56,726 nucleotides of DNA from NCBI GenBank assembly GCA_910577035.1, contig CAJTKW010000025.1, forward strand, positions 1-56,726. The letters run 5' to 3'. Positions within the stretch are counted from its first letter, which is position 1. Each line of letters begins with the position of its first letter. The DNA comes from an uncultured Acetatifactor sp. GTDB lineage: Bacteria > Bacillota > Clostridia > Lachnospirales > Lachnospiraceae. A model generated the notes under the pieces. The model saw only the letters and a list, made by a program, of their open reading frames with translations. It was not told the origin of the DNA and did no database searches. Of the stretch, positions 15,426-24,109 are shown in pieces. The position numbers and the translations under genes were made by a program.

Positions 15426-17075
15426 CTATTTCTCCCTGTCTTCTTCCAGCAGCTTCTCAAATTCATTCCTGGACACTGGCCGGGAAAAGAAGTATCCCTG
15501 GAGCAGGGTGGCATCCATTTTGCCCACAATGTCCGCCACCTCATGGTTCTCCACGCCTTCCACAATGGAATCATACCCCAGCCGCCTGCACATGGCCAGC
15601 AAATTGTCTATGATGACGTAATCAATATCATGTCCCGGCTCGGACAGCTCCCGGACAAAGGAATGCTCCACCTTTATGTAATCCACATGCAGGGCCTTCA
15701 GCATCTCCAGGGAAGCATATGCCGTACCGAAATCATCCAGCGCCACCTTAAAGCCCCGCTCCCGCAGCCTGTCAAACATGGACGCCAGTTCCTGGGGCTT
15801 ATCCACCTGGCAGCTCTCCGTCAGCTCTATAATAATATTGGAAGGATCGCATCCGTATTTTTCCAGGCACTGATTGATCCTTTCTTCAAATTCCTCATCC
15901 ATGAACTGCTGATAAGACACATTAAAGCTCACCCGCAGATCGCCGAATTTCTCCCGCCATTCCACCTGGTGCCGGATCGCCTCTTCCATGACCCAGAAGC
16001 CCACCTCCCGAATGCCGCCATATTCCTCCAGCACCTTGATAAACTCCATGGGACAGGAATCCCTGATCTGCTCTCCCTTCCAGCGCAGAAGGCACTCGCA
16101 GCCGGTGATCCGATGCGTGTCCGGATCCACAAAGGGCTGGAAAAACACCTCAAAGCCCCGAAACCCGTCTGCAATGCACTGCTTCAGATCCTCCCGCAGG
16201 GCCAGGCTGCGCCGGTGCTGCTTTACGATTTCCTCCGAAAAGAATACCAGGCTTCCTCGGTGGTGCATCTTTGCATACTCCAGGCAGTTTTCCAGCCTTT
16301 TAATCAGCTTCTCCCTGGAATCCGCATCCTCCGGAAAAAGCAGGGCGCCTCCCGACACGGAGATACTGATCTTCTGCCCGTCTGCCAGCTCCAGGGCGTC
16401 TGCTTTTTCGCATATTCCGCTAAAGAATTCCTCGACTGCTTCTTTCCCGGCAGCAGGTGCAAGCGCAATAAATTCGTCTCCGCTGAAGCGGAACAGACTC
16501 CAGCCTCTCCCGCAGGAATCCTTCAATATCCTGGAAAACAGCACCAGCACCTCATCTCCCGCATTATAGCCATAGCTGCTCACCACCTTCCGGAAGCCGT
16601 CCAGCCCCATCAGCACGGCAATCCCCTTTTTCTCGGAAATATTATAGTGATACAGCTCATGGGCGGTAGGCAGGCCGGTAAGGGAATCATATTTATTCTG
16701 CCCGTCCAGCCTTGTCATCAGTCCTGCAAATATTATGGGCGTCCCATCCTTGTCCTTAATCACGCTGCCCTTACATTCCAGCCATACGTACTCGCCGTCA
16801 CGGTTCATCGCCCTGTACTGGCATTCGTGCCGGGACTTTGCCCCTGAAAACACCCCGTTTATATCCTCATTATAGAGGGCTCTGTCCTCAGGGTGAATAT
16901 GCTCCTCCCAGACCGCCCCCGCATTCTCAATATACTCTCCCGAAAGATTAAAATATTCCACCAAAGCTCTGGACCACCGGGAAATATTGGTCCGCATATC
17001 ACAGACATAAATATACACATTATCCGACGCTGCTGCAAACGCCTCAAAAAGCTCATTGTTAAAAATGTCACTCAT
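15426..17075 (-). CDS. PAS-GGDEF-EAL cyclic-di-GMP signalling protein
   Basis: A 549-residue soluble protein. A PAS domain (about 10-120, ending in the PAC-like DGTPIIFAGLM) is followed by GGDEF (about 125-285) and EAL (about 295-540) domains. The GGDEF motif is SGDEF at 198-202, so the first Gly is replaced by Ser; cyclase activity may be weak or intact. The EAL domain keeps the key residues: Glu327 in ECLLRW, Asn in FNVSYQQF, Glu in ELTES, Asp-Asp in DDFGTAYAS, Lys in YIKVEHSF, Glu in VEGVEN and Gln in LLQGYFFSRP. It is therefore most likely a phosphodiesterase controlled by the PAS domain. AAGGGGGAG precedes ATG 17075. It stands alone and is divergent from the phosphofructokinase gene. Confidence 0.92.
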   Translation of the reverse strand: MSDIFNNELFEAFAAASDNVYIYVCDMRTNISRWSRALVEYFNLSGEYIENAGAVWEEHIHPEDRALYNEDINGVFSGAKSRHECQYRAMNRDGEYVWLECKGSVIKDKDGTPIIFAGLMTRLDGQNKYDSLTGLPTAHELYHYNISEKKGIAVLMGLDGFRKVVSSYGYNAGDEVLVLFSRILKDSCGRGWSLFRFSGDEFIALAPAAGKEAVEEFFSGICEKADALELADGQKISISVSGGALLFPEDADSREKLIKRLENCLEYAKMHHRGSLVFFSEEIVKQHRRSLALREDLKQCIADGFRGFEVFFQPFVDPDTHRITGCECLLRWKGEQIRDSCPMEFIKVLEEYGGIREVGFWVMEEAIRHQVEWREKFGDLRVSFNVSYQQFMDEEFEERINQCLEKYGCDPSNIIIELTESCQVDKPQELASMFDRLRERGFKVALDDFGTAYASLEMLKALHVDYIKVEHSFVRELSEPGHDIDYVIIDNLLAMCRRLGYDSIVEGVENHEVADIVGKMDATLLQGYFFSRPVSRNEFEKLLEEDREK

Positions 17076-17197
17076 GGTACTCCCCCTTCCGCAGCCAAAC
17101 CCTTAATTTGTTTCTAATAAATATTACCACAATACCCGAATATTTTCCATATTTTTTCACAATAAAGTCCCGGCAGCTCATTTTTCCATAATTTTAC

Positions 17198-17226
17198 TTG
17201 CAAGCAGGCACTTTTCCCTGTAAAAT
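17198..17226 (+). promoter_or_regulatory. promoter of the PPi-phosphofructokinase gene
   Basis: TTGCAA (17198-17203), a 17-nt spacer and TAAAAT (17221-17226). AAGAAGGAGG then leads to ATG 17248, so the mRNA leader is very short. Confidence 0.65.
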
Positions 17227-17247
17227 AGAAAAGAAGGAGGTATTATC

Positions 17248-18513
17248 ATGGGAAAAAACAACAGTACGGCACACACTGCAAAACGCAATATAATTGTGGG
17301 GCAGTCCGGCGGGCCTACCGCCGTTATTAATTCCAGTCTTGCCGGGGTCTATAAGACCGCCAGGGAGCGCGGCTTTCATACCGTATACGGCATGCTTCAC
17401 GGAATTGAAGGGTTTTTGGACGAGCAATATGTGGATCTTGCCACGCAGATCCATTCCGACATGGATATTGAGCTGCTGAAGAGAACTCCCTCTGCCTTTC
17501 TCGGCTCCTGCAGATACAAGCTTCCGGGAATCCACGAAGATCCCGGGCTCTACGAGAAGATTTTCACGATTCTGGACAAACTGGAAATAGAGGCCTTTAT
17601 CTATATCGGCGGCAACGACTCCATGGATACCATCAAAAAGCTTTCCGATTATGCCATAGTCAAGGGCCACGAGCAGAAATTCCTCGGCGTCCCGAAGACG
17701 ATCGACAATGACCTGGCCCTGACGGACCATACTCCCGGCTTCGGCAGCGCCGCAAAGTATATTGCCGCTTCCACCAAGGAGATTATCCGGGATGCCCTGG
17801 GACTTGCTTACAACAGGAAAATGGTCACCATCCTGGAGGTCATGGGGCGCAATGCCGGATGGCTTACCGGTGCCACCGCCCTGGCCAAGACCGAAGAATG
17901 CGAGGGACCGGACCTGATCTATCTTCCGGAGCTTACCTTTGACATCGACCACTTCTTAAAAAAGACCGGCGAACTGCTGAAGAAAAAGGACTCCGTTATC
18001 ATCGCCGTTTCCGAGGGCATCAAGCTGGCTGACGGCCGTTACGTCTGTGAACTGTCCGGCGGTGCGGATTATGTGGACGCCTTCGGCCACAAGCAGCTTC
18101 AGGGAACCGCGGCATATCTGGCCGGCTTCCTGGGCGCGGAGCTGGGCTGCAAGACCAGGAGCATCGAATTCTCCACCCTGCAGAGAAGCGCTTCCCACAT
18201 GGCTTCCCGGGTAGACATTAACGAGGCCTTCATGGTCGGCGGTGCCGCCGTAAAGGCAGCCGACGAGGGTGACTCCGGAAAGATGGTGGTCATTGACCGC
18301 ATCGCGGACGACCCTTACATGAGCTCCGCCGGAATTTACGACGTCCATCGCATTGCCAACAACGAAAAGCTGGTTCCCAGAGAATGGGTGAACCAGGAAG
18401 GTAACTATATCACCGAGGAATTTATCAATTACATTGAGCCTCTGATCCAGGGAGATTACCAGCCCTTCATGGTAAACGGCCTTCCCCAGCATCTGGTCTT
18501 AAACAGACAGTAA
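17248..18513 (+). CDS. pfp: diphosphate--fructose-6-phosphate 1-phosphotransferase (PPi-PFK)
   Basis: This enzyme reversibly phosphorylates fructose 6-phosphate to the 1,6-bisphosphate using pyrophosphate instead of ATP, in glycolysis. The 421-residue protein has the phosphofructokinase core QSGGPTAVINSSLAG, GGNDSMDT at the phosphoryl-donor site, the PKTIDNDL signature with the lysine typical of PPi-dependent enzymes, and EVMGRNAGWL. A strong AAGGAGG and a promoter lie just upstream, and a bidirectional hairpin terminator lies downstream. PPi use is inferred from the motifs and is common in Clostridia. Confidence 0.9.
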   Translation: MGKNNSTAHTAKRNIIVGQSGGPTAVINSSLAGVYKTARERGFHTVYGMLHGIEGFLDEQYVDLATQIHSDMDIELLKRTPSAFLGSCRYKLPGIHEDPGLYEKIFTILDKLEIEAFIYIGGNDSMDTIKKLSDYAIVKGHEQKFLGVPKTIDNDLALTDHTPGFGSAAKYIAASTKEIIRDALGLAYNRKMVTILEVMGRNAGWLTGATALAKTEECEGPDLIYLPELTFDIDHFLKKTGELLKKKDSVIIAVSEGIKLADGRYVCELSGGADYVDAFGHKQLQGTAAYLAGFLGAELGCKTRSIEFSTLQRSASHMASRVDINEAFMVGGAAVKAADEGDSGKMVVIDRIADDPYMSSAGIYDVHRIANNEKLVPREWVNQEGNYITEEFINYIEPLIQGDYQPFMVNGLPQHLVLNRQ

Positions 18514-18545
18514 GCATACTCCTGATGACACAGCTTTAGTAAGGT

Positions 18546-18578
18546 AAAAAGGGACCGGCAGACTCCCGGTCCCTTTTT
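18546..18578. terminator. bidirectional intrinsic terminator
   Basis: GGGACCGG (18551-18558) pairs perfectly with CCGGTCCC (18566-18573), with AAAAA before and TTTTT after. It lies between the convergent phosphofructokinase and rhamnosidase genes and can serve both strands. Confidence 0.9.
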
Positions 18579-18588
18579 ATGTTCTTGC

Positions 18589-21168
18589 TCACGGAACGGC
18601 TTCTCCCTGCTCAGTCTGCTTCACATCCTCCGTTTCATAATCAAAAACATACTCGCCTGCATCCAGCGTCTTCACCCCTGTCCCGTTCTTCTCCCCGGGC
18701 AGGGTCAATTCCGCACTGCAGCCAAAGGGAATGCGCACGGTAAGCCTTACGTGGCCCTGCTCCTGCAATTCCCAGCTCAGGGCATACAGCCCGGCAGGAG
18801 AGTCATATTCCGCTTCCAGATGTCCCAGCCCGGCATTCGGCTGAGGGGCCATCCTGGCTTTTCTGCAGCCCGGTGCCTCCTCCGTAAAATTCAACCCTGC
18901 TGCCCAGCGGAACATCCATTCCAGCACCGAACCGTAAGCATAGTGGTTCATACTGTTCATACTGATGCCGGAGATGGTCCCGTCGGGAAGCAGGCTGTTC
19001 CAGCGTTCCCAGACCGTGGTTGCCCCCAGCTTCACCTCATTCAGCCAGCCGGGATACTCTTCGTTCAGAAGCAGCTCCCAGGCAAGCTCGTGCCAGCCGA
19101 TGTCGGAAAGTACATTGCACAGCAGGGGCGTCCCCACAAATCCGGTTTTCAGCTTGTGCCCGCTGTCTTCAAAGAGCTTCTTCAGCTGCCTTTTCGTCAG
19201 CTCTTCATTGTCGGACAGATGATACTTCAGCGTCAGAATCAACGCCGTCTGCGTCTTGATGCAGCATCTGCCGGTAACGCTGTAATATTCCCGCTTTACC
19301 TCAAGAAACTGCTCGTCCGCAAGCCGGGCATAGCTTTCTGCTTCTTTCGTTTTCCCCAGCACCTCCGCAGCCCTGGATACCAGCTGCGCGCTCGCCGCAT
19401 AATAAAGGTTGGCGATAAACTCCTCATCTGTAGCGCCGAAACACTGCTCCGCACCGCCCCTGGGATTGTCCAGCGCCAGCCAGTCACCATAATGGAACAC
19501 ATGGCGCCAGCCATGATTGTCCCCGTCCACGCTGCGCACATAATCCACCCATGCCTTCATGCTCTCGAACTGGTCCTCCAGAATGCTTTTATCCCCATAG
19601 AACAAATACAGATTCCAGGGAATAATACAGGATGCGTCACCCCACACACAGGCTGTGGATTCCATGCCGCAGGAGGGCACCACATCGGGGACCCTGCCTC
19701 CCAGCGCGCGCTGCTCCCGGGCCATGTCATAAAGATATTTTGCATAGAATCCATAACTGTCTTTCAGGTACATTGCTGTGGGAGAGAACACCTGGGCATC
19801 CCCGGTCCAGCCCATACGCTCGTCCCGCTGAGGGCAGTCCGTGGGCACATCCACAAAATTACTCTGCAATCCCCAGCGTACATTTTCAATCAAGCGGTTC
19901 ACCAGTTCATGCCCCGTGTGCATCCGCCCTTTCTCTTCAATATCGCTGTAGAATGCCATCCCCTTAAAGTCTTCCTTCTTCAGGTCCCTGATGCCCTCTA
20001 CCTTCACATAGCGGTAGCCGTAAAAGGTAAAATGAGGGGTGATCTCCCGCTCTTTCCCGTCGGAAACATAGAAGTACTCCGATTTTGCACTGCGCAGGTT
20101 CGCGTTATAGAAATTGCCGCCCTGCAGGATCTCACCGGTCTGAATATGGATCACGGTTCCTGCAGGCTCATGCACCTGCAGGGAAAAGATGCCGGTAAAC
20201 TCCTGCCCCATATCAAAGACCAGCTCTCCCGCCGGCGTATGGATCAGCTCCACAGGCTCAAATACCTCATGAACGGTAACCGGCAGACTCATGCGCTCCG
20301 TGATCCTTCCCCGGGGCGGGTCACAGAGTACGGCCTGCTCCGGTGGCAGCGGCGGCAGGGTATCATCCCGTTTTTCACCGTTGTAGAGACTGGAATAGGT
20401 AATACAGCTCCGCCCCACCGTCCAGCTTTCATCCGTCCCCACGGTCTCTTCCGTACCGTCGGCATAGGTCAGACGAAGCTCCGCAATCAGCTTCCATTCG
20501 TTCCCGTAGAAGCCCTTTTCCTCCTTTGACCAGAAGCCAAACCGCCCTTTGTACCAGCCGTTTCCCAGAAGTACGGACAGGGTGCCTTTCTCTCCCAGCA
20601 GCTCCGTTACGTCATAGGTCTGGTATTGGATCCACTCCTTGTAATCATTGCTATAGGGCGTCATATATTCCCGGCCGATCCGTCCCGGAACGCTTTCTCC
20701 TTCTTTTGTATAATATGCCTCGTACAGGCCCAGGCCGCAGATATACAGACGTGCCTTTGCCACCTCTTTCCCCGGTGCGATGCTCTTCTCAAAGAAGGGA
20801 TGACGCTTTTCCCCGCTGTCACAGCCGATCCACTTCGCCTGCCAGCCCTCCTCCCCCTTTCCCGTCTCGAAGTGCTGCACTTCCCCCACGGCCTCCTCCC
20901 CGGCGTCACTTTGCACCGTCACCGTCCAATAATAACAGGTGCGGGGCAGCAGAGTAAGCGGTACGGGATATGCCAGCGAATCTGCACTCTCATCAAAGCC
21001 GGAGTCATACAGCACGTCCTCCATCTGCGGGTCTGCCGCCACCACTACCCTTGCGGCCTTCTGCCGCTTTCCCCTGGCCTCCGCCACCTTCCAGGAAAAG
21101 ACTGTGCGTTCCATACGAAATCCCAGCGGATTCTTGAAATGATTCACTTTCATGTCATAGAGCTTCAA
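18589..21168 (-). CDS. alpha-L-rhamnosidase, GH78
   Basis: It removes terminal alpha-L-rhamnose from plant glycosides or polysaccharides by an inverting mechanism. About 860 residues with the GH78 order: N-terminal beta domains (to about 290), a Bac_rhamnosid domain, the (alpha/alpha)6 barrel (about 400-750) and a C-terminal beta-sandwich. The signature VDVPTDCPQRDERMGWTGD holds the acidic residues of the active site. No signal peptide is seen, so it acts in the cytoplasm on imported glycosides. A TTG at 21168 preceded by GGGAGGG at 7 nt is a better start than ATG 21189, which has no ribosome site. It probably stands alone. Confidence 0.9.
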   Translation of the reverse strand: MKLYDMKVNHFKNPLGFRMERTVFSWKVAEARGKRQKAARVVVAADPQMEDVLYDSGFDESADSLAYPVPLTLLPRTCYYWTVTVQSDAGEEAVGEVQHFETGKGEEGWQAKWIGCDSGEKRHPFFEKSIAPGKEVAKARLYICGLGLYEAYYTKEGESVPGRIGREYMTPYSNDYKEWIQYQTYDVTELLGEKGTLSVLLGNGWYKGRFGFWSKEEKGFYGNEWKLIAELRLTYADGTEETVGTDESWTVGRSCITYSSLYNGEKRDDTLPPLPPEQAVLCDPPRGRITERMSLPVTVHEVFEPVELIHTPAGELVFDMGQEFTGIFSLQVHEPAGTVIHIQTGEILQGGNFYNANLRSAKSEYFYVSDGKEREITPHFTFYGYRYVKVEGIRDLKKEDFKGMAFYSDIEEKGRMHTGHELVNRLIENVRWGLQSNFVDVPTDCPQRDERMGWTGDAQVFSPTAMYLKDSYGFYAKYLYDMAREQRALGGRVPDVVPSCGMESTACVWGDASCIIPWNLYLFYGDKSILEDQFESMKAWVDYVRSVDGDNHGWRHVFHYGDWLALDNPRGGAEQCFGATDEEFIANLYYAASAQLVSRAAEVLGKTKEAESYARLADEQFLEVKREYYSVTGRCCIKTQTALILTLKYHLSDNEELTKRQLKKLFEDSGHKLKTGFVGTPLLCNVLSDIGWHELAWELLLNEEYPGWLNEVKLGATTVWERWNSLLPDGTISGISMNSMNHYAYGSVLEWMFRWAAGLNFTEEAPGCRKARMAPQPNAGLGHLEAEYDSPAGLYALSWELQEQGHVRLTVRIPFGCSAELTLPGEKNGTGVKTLDAGEYVFDYETEDVKQTEQGEAVP

Positions 21169-21381
21169 TCTTGTACCCTCCCGTATCATAATACTTATAA
21201 ACAGATTATCTCATATAATCCGCTTCCCGTAAACACGAAATCCGCTCCCGACAGATTATGCTTTACGGCCGGGACGATTCCTGATATAAAAGATTAAGAA
21301 ATAATTTTAAAAAAAATACTAACCTGGCCGGGTGCTTTCCCGACTATATCAGTGTAACATTCATGAATGGAGACAAAACCT

Positions 21382-23049
21382 ATGAAAAACGTTGACCCAG
21401 TCAGTCTGCTGGCCGACCGGCAGTTTTTGGACAAACTGTATACGTATGCTTACAGGCGCTGCAGCACATCCTGCGAAGCGGAGGACCTGTGCTCTGACAT
21501 TATCCTGGCCGTTTTAAAAGCCCTGCGGCAAGGTGGGGAAATACAGCATTTTTACGCCTTTGCCTGGACCATCGCCCACCGGGTCTATGCGGATTACTGC
21601 GAGAACAGGAAAAAAGAAAGCGCCCGGCTGATTCCTGCACAAAATCCTGACGGCACGCCGTCGGAAGCGGATTCCCTGTCTCTGAATCCGATTGAGGACC
21701 TGCTTCTGGAGGAAGCGCAGCGGCAGAATCTGCAGGAAATCTTCCGGGAAATATCCTTCTTATCCCGGATATACCGAAAGGTGATGGTCATGTATTACCT
21801 GGAGGAACACAAGATTTCCGATATTGCAGCCAGCCTCGGCATCACCGAAACTACCGTGAAGCAAAGACTCTTTTCGGCCCGCGGCACCATTAAAAAGGAG
21901 ATTCATAAAATGAAGAACAGCAATCAGAATATCAACAGGACTTTACAGCCGGTATCCCTTTTCTTTCACGGAGACGGCAGTCCCAACGGAAATGATCCCT
22001 GCCAGAAGGCTGAACGAATTCTGTCCCAAAATCTGGTCTATCTGTGCAAGTCCGAGGCAAAAAGCGCCGGGGAGCTGGCCAGGGAGCTGAATGTGCCCAT
22101 GCCCTATATTGAGCAGGAGCTGGAAATACAGTGCCATGGGCTCAACGGCAGCTACGGCCTGCTGCGAAAGACACAGCAGGGCAAATATATTTCCAATATC
22201 CTCATCATCGACAGGGACGAATATATTGCCGCCGGCGAAATCTACCAGAGATATGTCCAACCGTTCTGTTCCTGTCTGACCGCAAAGGTTCAGGATAACC
22301 GGGAGAGAATTCTTGCCGCAGCGCCGGTCGGGCACAAGGACATGCCCTTGCTTCTCTGGCGGCTGACACGCGAGGAAGTCTGGGACTTCAGCACGCAGGT
22401 GAAAAAAGAGCTGGCAGATTATTTCTCCGATGTACCACTGCCGCAGCGCCCCTTTACCACTTTGGCAGTGGCAGACTATGGCGATCAGGTCAGCGAAAAT
22501 CTTGTCTATGGCTGTGACGGCATCCAGTCCGAGGGTATCTATGGATATTCCCGTGTAATCGTCCAAAACATGTACGGTCCAAGACTGCAGGCCCATTTTC
22601 ACTGCGAACATAATATTTCCAACGATCCCCTGCTGCTCCTCACTATCCGCTGTGCAGACGGTCTGCCCCTATCGTCCCTGTCCGAACAGGAGCAGGAAAT
22701 TGCCGCCAGGGCAATACAATGCGGCTATCTGCGGAAAAACGGGGACTCCCTGGAACCTGCTATCCTGGTTTTCTCCGGCAGCAATGACCCTGCCGGCAGC
22801 TTCCTGAATGTATTGGGCCATCTGTCCGAGGAAGCCTGTATTATGGCACATACACTGGCCGGAGAGCTGGCGGAATTTATGAAAAAGCACATTCCGCCTC
22901 ACCTGATGGGAGAATATCGCTTCTATCATTCCGCCGTTACCTCCGGCTTCTTCCATAATGTGGCAGAGGAATGTATTCGCAGCGGCATTTTGAATGCTCC
23001 GGAAAATCCCCTGGGACCGGAAGGCGTTTTGATGATACTGGAAAAATAA
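21382..23049 (+). CDS. ECF-like sigma factor with a large C-terminal extension
   Basis: Residues 1-180 form a sigma-70-family module. Region 2 is AYRRCSTSCEAEDLCSDIILAV, and region 4 is a helix-turn-helix in ISDIAASLGITETTVKQRLF. The other roughly 370 residues are unusual. A winged-helix-like segment (SAGELARELNVPMPYIEQEL) is followed by a long domain I do not recognise, which may sense a ligand or protein. No anti-sigma factor gene is adjacent, so the extension may regulate the sigma factor directly, as proposed for other ECF groups with C-terminal domains. ATG 21382 is preceded by GGAG at 9 nt; ATG 21367 is possible but less supported. It converges with another sigma gene. Confidence 0.78.
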   Translation: MKNVDPVSLLADRQFLDKLYTYAYRRCSTSCEAEDLCSDIILAVLKALRQGGEIQHFYAFAWTIAHRVYADYCENRKKESARLIPAQNPDGTPSEADSLSLNPIEDLLLEEAQRQNLQEIFREISFLSRIYRKVMVMYYLEEHKISDIAASLGITETTVKQRLFSARGTIKKEIHKMKNSNQNINRTLQPVSLFFHGDGSPNGNDPCQKAERILSQNLVYLCKSEAKSAGELARELNVPMPYIEQELEIQCHGLNGSYGLLRKTQQGKYISNILIIDRDEYIAAGEIYQRYVQPFCSCLTAKVQDNRERILAAAPVGHKDMPLLLWRLTREEVWDFSTQVKKELADYFSDVPLPQRPFTTLAVADYGDQVSENLVYGCDGIQSEGIYGYSRVIVQNMYGPRLQAHFHCEHNISNDPLLLLTIRCADGLPLSSLSEQEQEIAARAIQCGYLRKNGDSLEPAILVFSGSNDPAGSFLNVLGHLSEEACIMAHTLAGELAEFMKKHIPPHLMGEYRFYHSAVTSGFFHNVAEECIRSGILNAPENPLGPEGVLMILEK

Positions 23050-23053
23050 CAGC

Positions 23054-23135
23054 ATATCCCCGTCTCCAAAGCAGTTCCCGGAATGGCGGCAATTTCCGAA
23101 TACTCGGTTTTTACCGCCATTCCCTCCGGGGATAT
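23054..23135. terminator. nested hairpin between convergent sigma-factor genes
   Basis: The outer arms ATATCCCCG (23054-23062) and CGGGGATAT (23127-23135) enclose a second perfect stem, GGAATGGCGG (23080-23089) with CCGCCATTCC (23114-23123). There is no U-run. It could act as a two-way terminator or an RNA stability element. Confidence 0.6.
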
Positions 23136-23194
23136 TCCTGCCCAATGCAGGTAAGCGGCCCCTGATAAAACGTATCTCCACAGCCTGTCCCTCC

Positions 23195-24043
23195 TTATGA
23201 ATTCCGGACAATGGAAAACTGCGCGGAATCCAGGAATTCCTGTATCAGATGCTTTGTACGCTGGGGACACTGATAGGGCTTGCAGAAAGAAAAATCCTGT
23301 GATAATTCATCAATCTCTTCCATGGCATTTGCCACATCCGACATGGTCTGGGAGGTGATTTCCCTAGCTGCCATATATTCCAGCTTCAGAGGATTTATCC
23401 TATGGCTCTGTATTGCATAATTCACTCTGTCCCTGCATTTGCATCTGCCGTCCCCGTACTCCCCGCAATACTGCCCGAGAAAATCAGCCATCCTTTTGCG
23501 GATCCGGGAAAGCCGCTGACGATACGCCTCCGGGGTCATATCCAGAATCTCACCTGCCATCCGGCTGTCCAGCTGAAACATGGTACCCAATATGAATATA
23601 CATCTGCTTTCCCCATCAAGACATTGCAGCATCACATTGGTACAGGACATTTTCAGCTCCTCCGCCAGCAGCTCCTTTTCCACATTCTGTGTCAGGTCCG
23701 GCACATCCTGTATTTTCCCGTTTTCTATATCATCTCCATAATATTCAAAGCTCAATGGGCGGCTGGCAAACATATGCTTCCTGTAATTTTTCAGATGGTT
23801 CACTGCAATGCGGAATACCCATGTGGTAAAGGAGCTGTCCCCCCTGAAGGACGAGAGATGCGTAATCATTTTCAACAGAATGTCCTGGGCGGCATCCTCC
23901 GCATCCGCAAATGTACCCAGCATACGCAGGGATAAATTAAATACCATGTCCTGCACCCCGGCAGCCAGTGTCTCCAGGGCCTTTTTATCTCCTGCGGCGG
24001 CTTTATCAACGAGCGCCTGTAATTCTTCATTCCTCTGGTTCAT
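23195..24043 (-). CDS. ECF-like RNA polymerase sigma factor with Cys-rich C-terminal part
   Basis: A 282-residue protein. Region 2 is visible as MLGTFADAEDAAQDILLKMITHL with FTTWVFRIAVNHLKNYRK, and the region 4 helix-turn-helix as MAGEILDMTPEAYRQRLSRIRKRM. After region 4 come YCGEYGDGRCKCRDRVNYAI and further Cys residues (FCKPYQCPQ), a roughly 110-residue tail that may bind a metal or respond to redox state. AGGAGGTAACTAT precedes ATG 24043. It starts 67 nt after the end of the ABC permease gene on the same strand, so it may be expressed with the lipoprotein-ABC genes. Its target promoters are unknown. Confidence 0.82.
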   Translation of the reverse strand: MNQRNEELQALVDKAAAGDKKALETLAAGVQDMVFNLSLRMLGTFADAEDAAQDILLKMITHLSSFRGDSSFTTWVFRIAVNHLKNYRKHMFASRPLSFEYYGDDIENGKIQDVPDLTQNVEKELLAEELKMSCTNVMLQCLDGESRCIFILGTMFQLDSRMAGEILDMTPEAYRQRLSRIRKRMADFLGQYCGEYGDGRCKCRDRVNYAIQSHRINPLKLEYMAAREITSQTMSDVANAMEEIDELSQDFSFCKPYQCPQRTKHLIQEFLDSAQFSIVRNS

Positions 24044-24109
24044 ATATAGTTACCTCCTGCTTAATCAGACAATGCCCTTTATCCCTGTGACAGGATAAAC
24101 TCCTTTTTC

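Noticed and set aside
15423..16847. 474-residue plus-strand ORF
   Set aside because: It lies antisense to the GGDEF-EAL gene, which has clear motifs, and has no ribosome site or domain.
17194..18492. Minus-strand ORFs of 252 and 178 residues over the phosphofructokinase gene
   Set aside because: They are reverse-strand shadows of a gene with clear catalytic motifs.
18751..20529. 592-residue plus-strand ORF
   Set aside because: Antisense to the rhamnosidase; no family motifs and a composition typical of GC-rich shadow frames.
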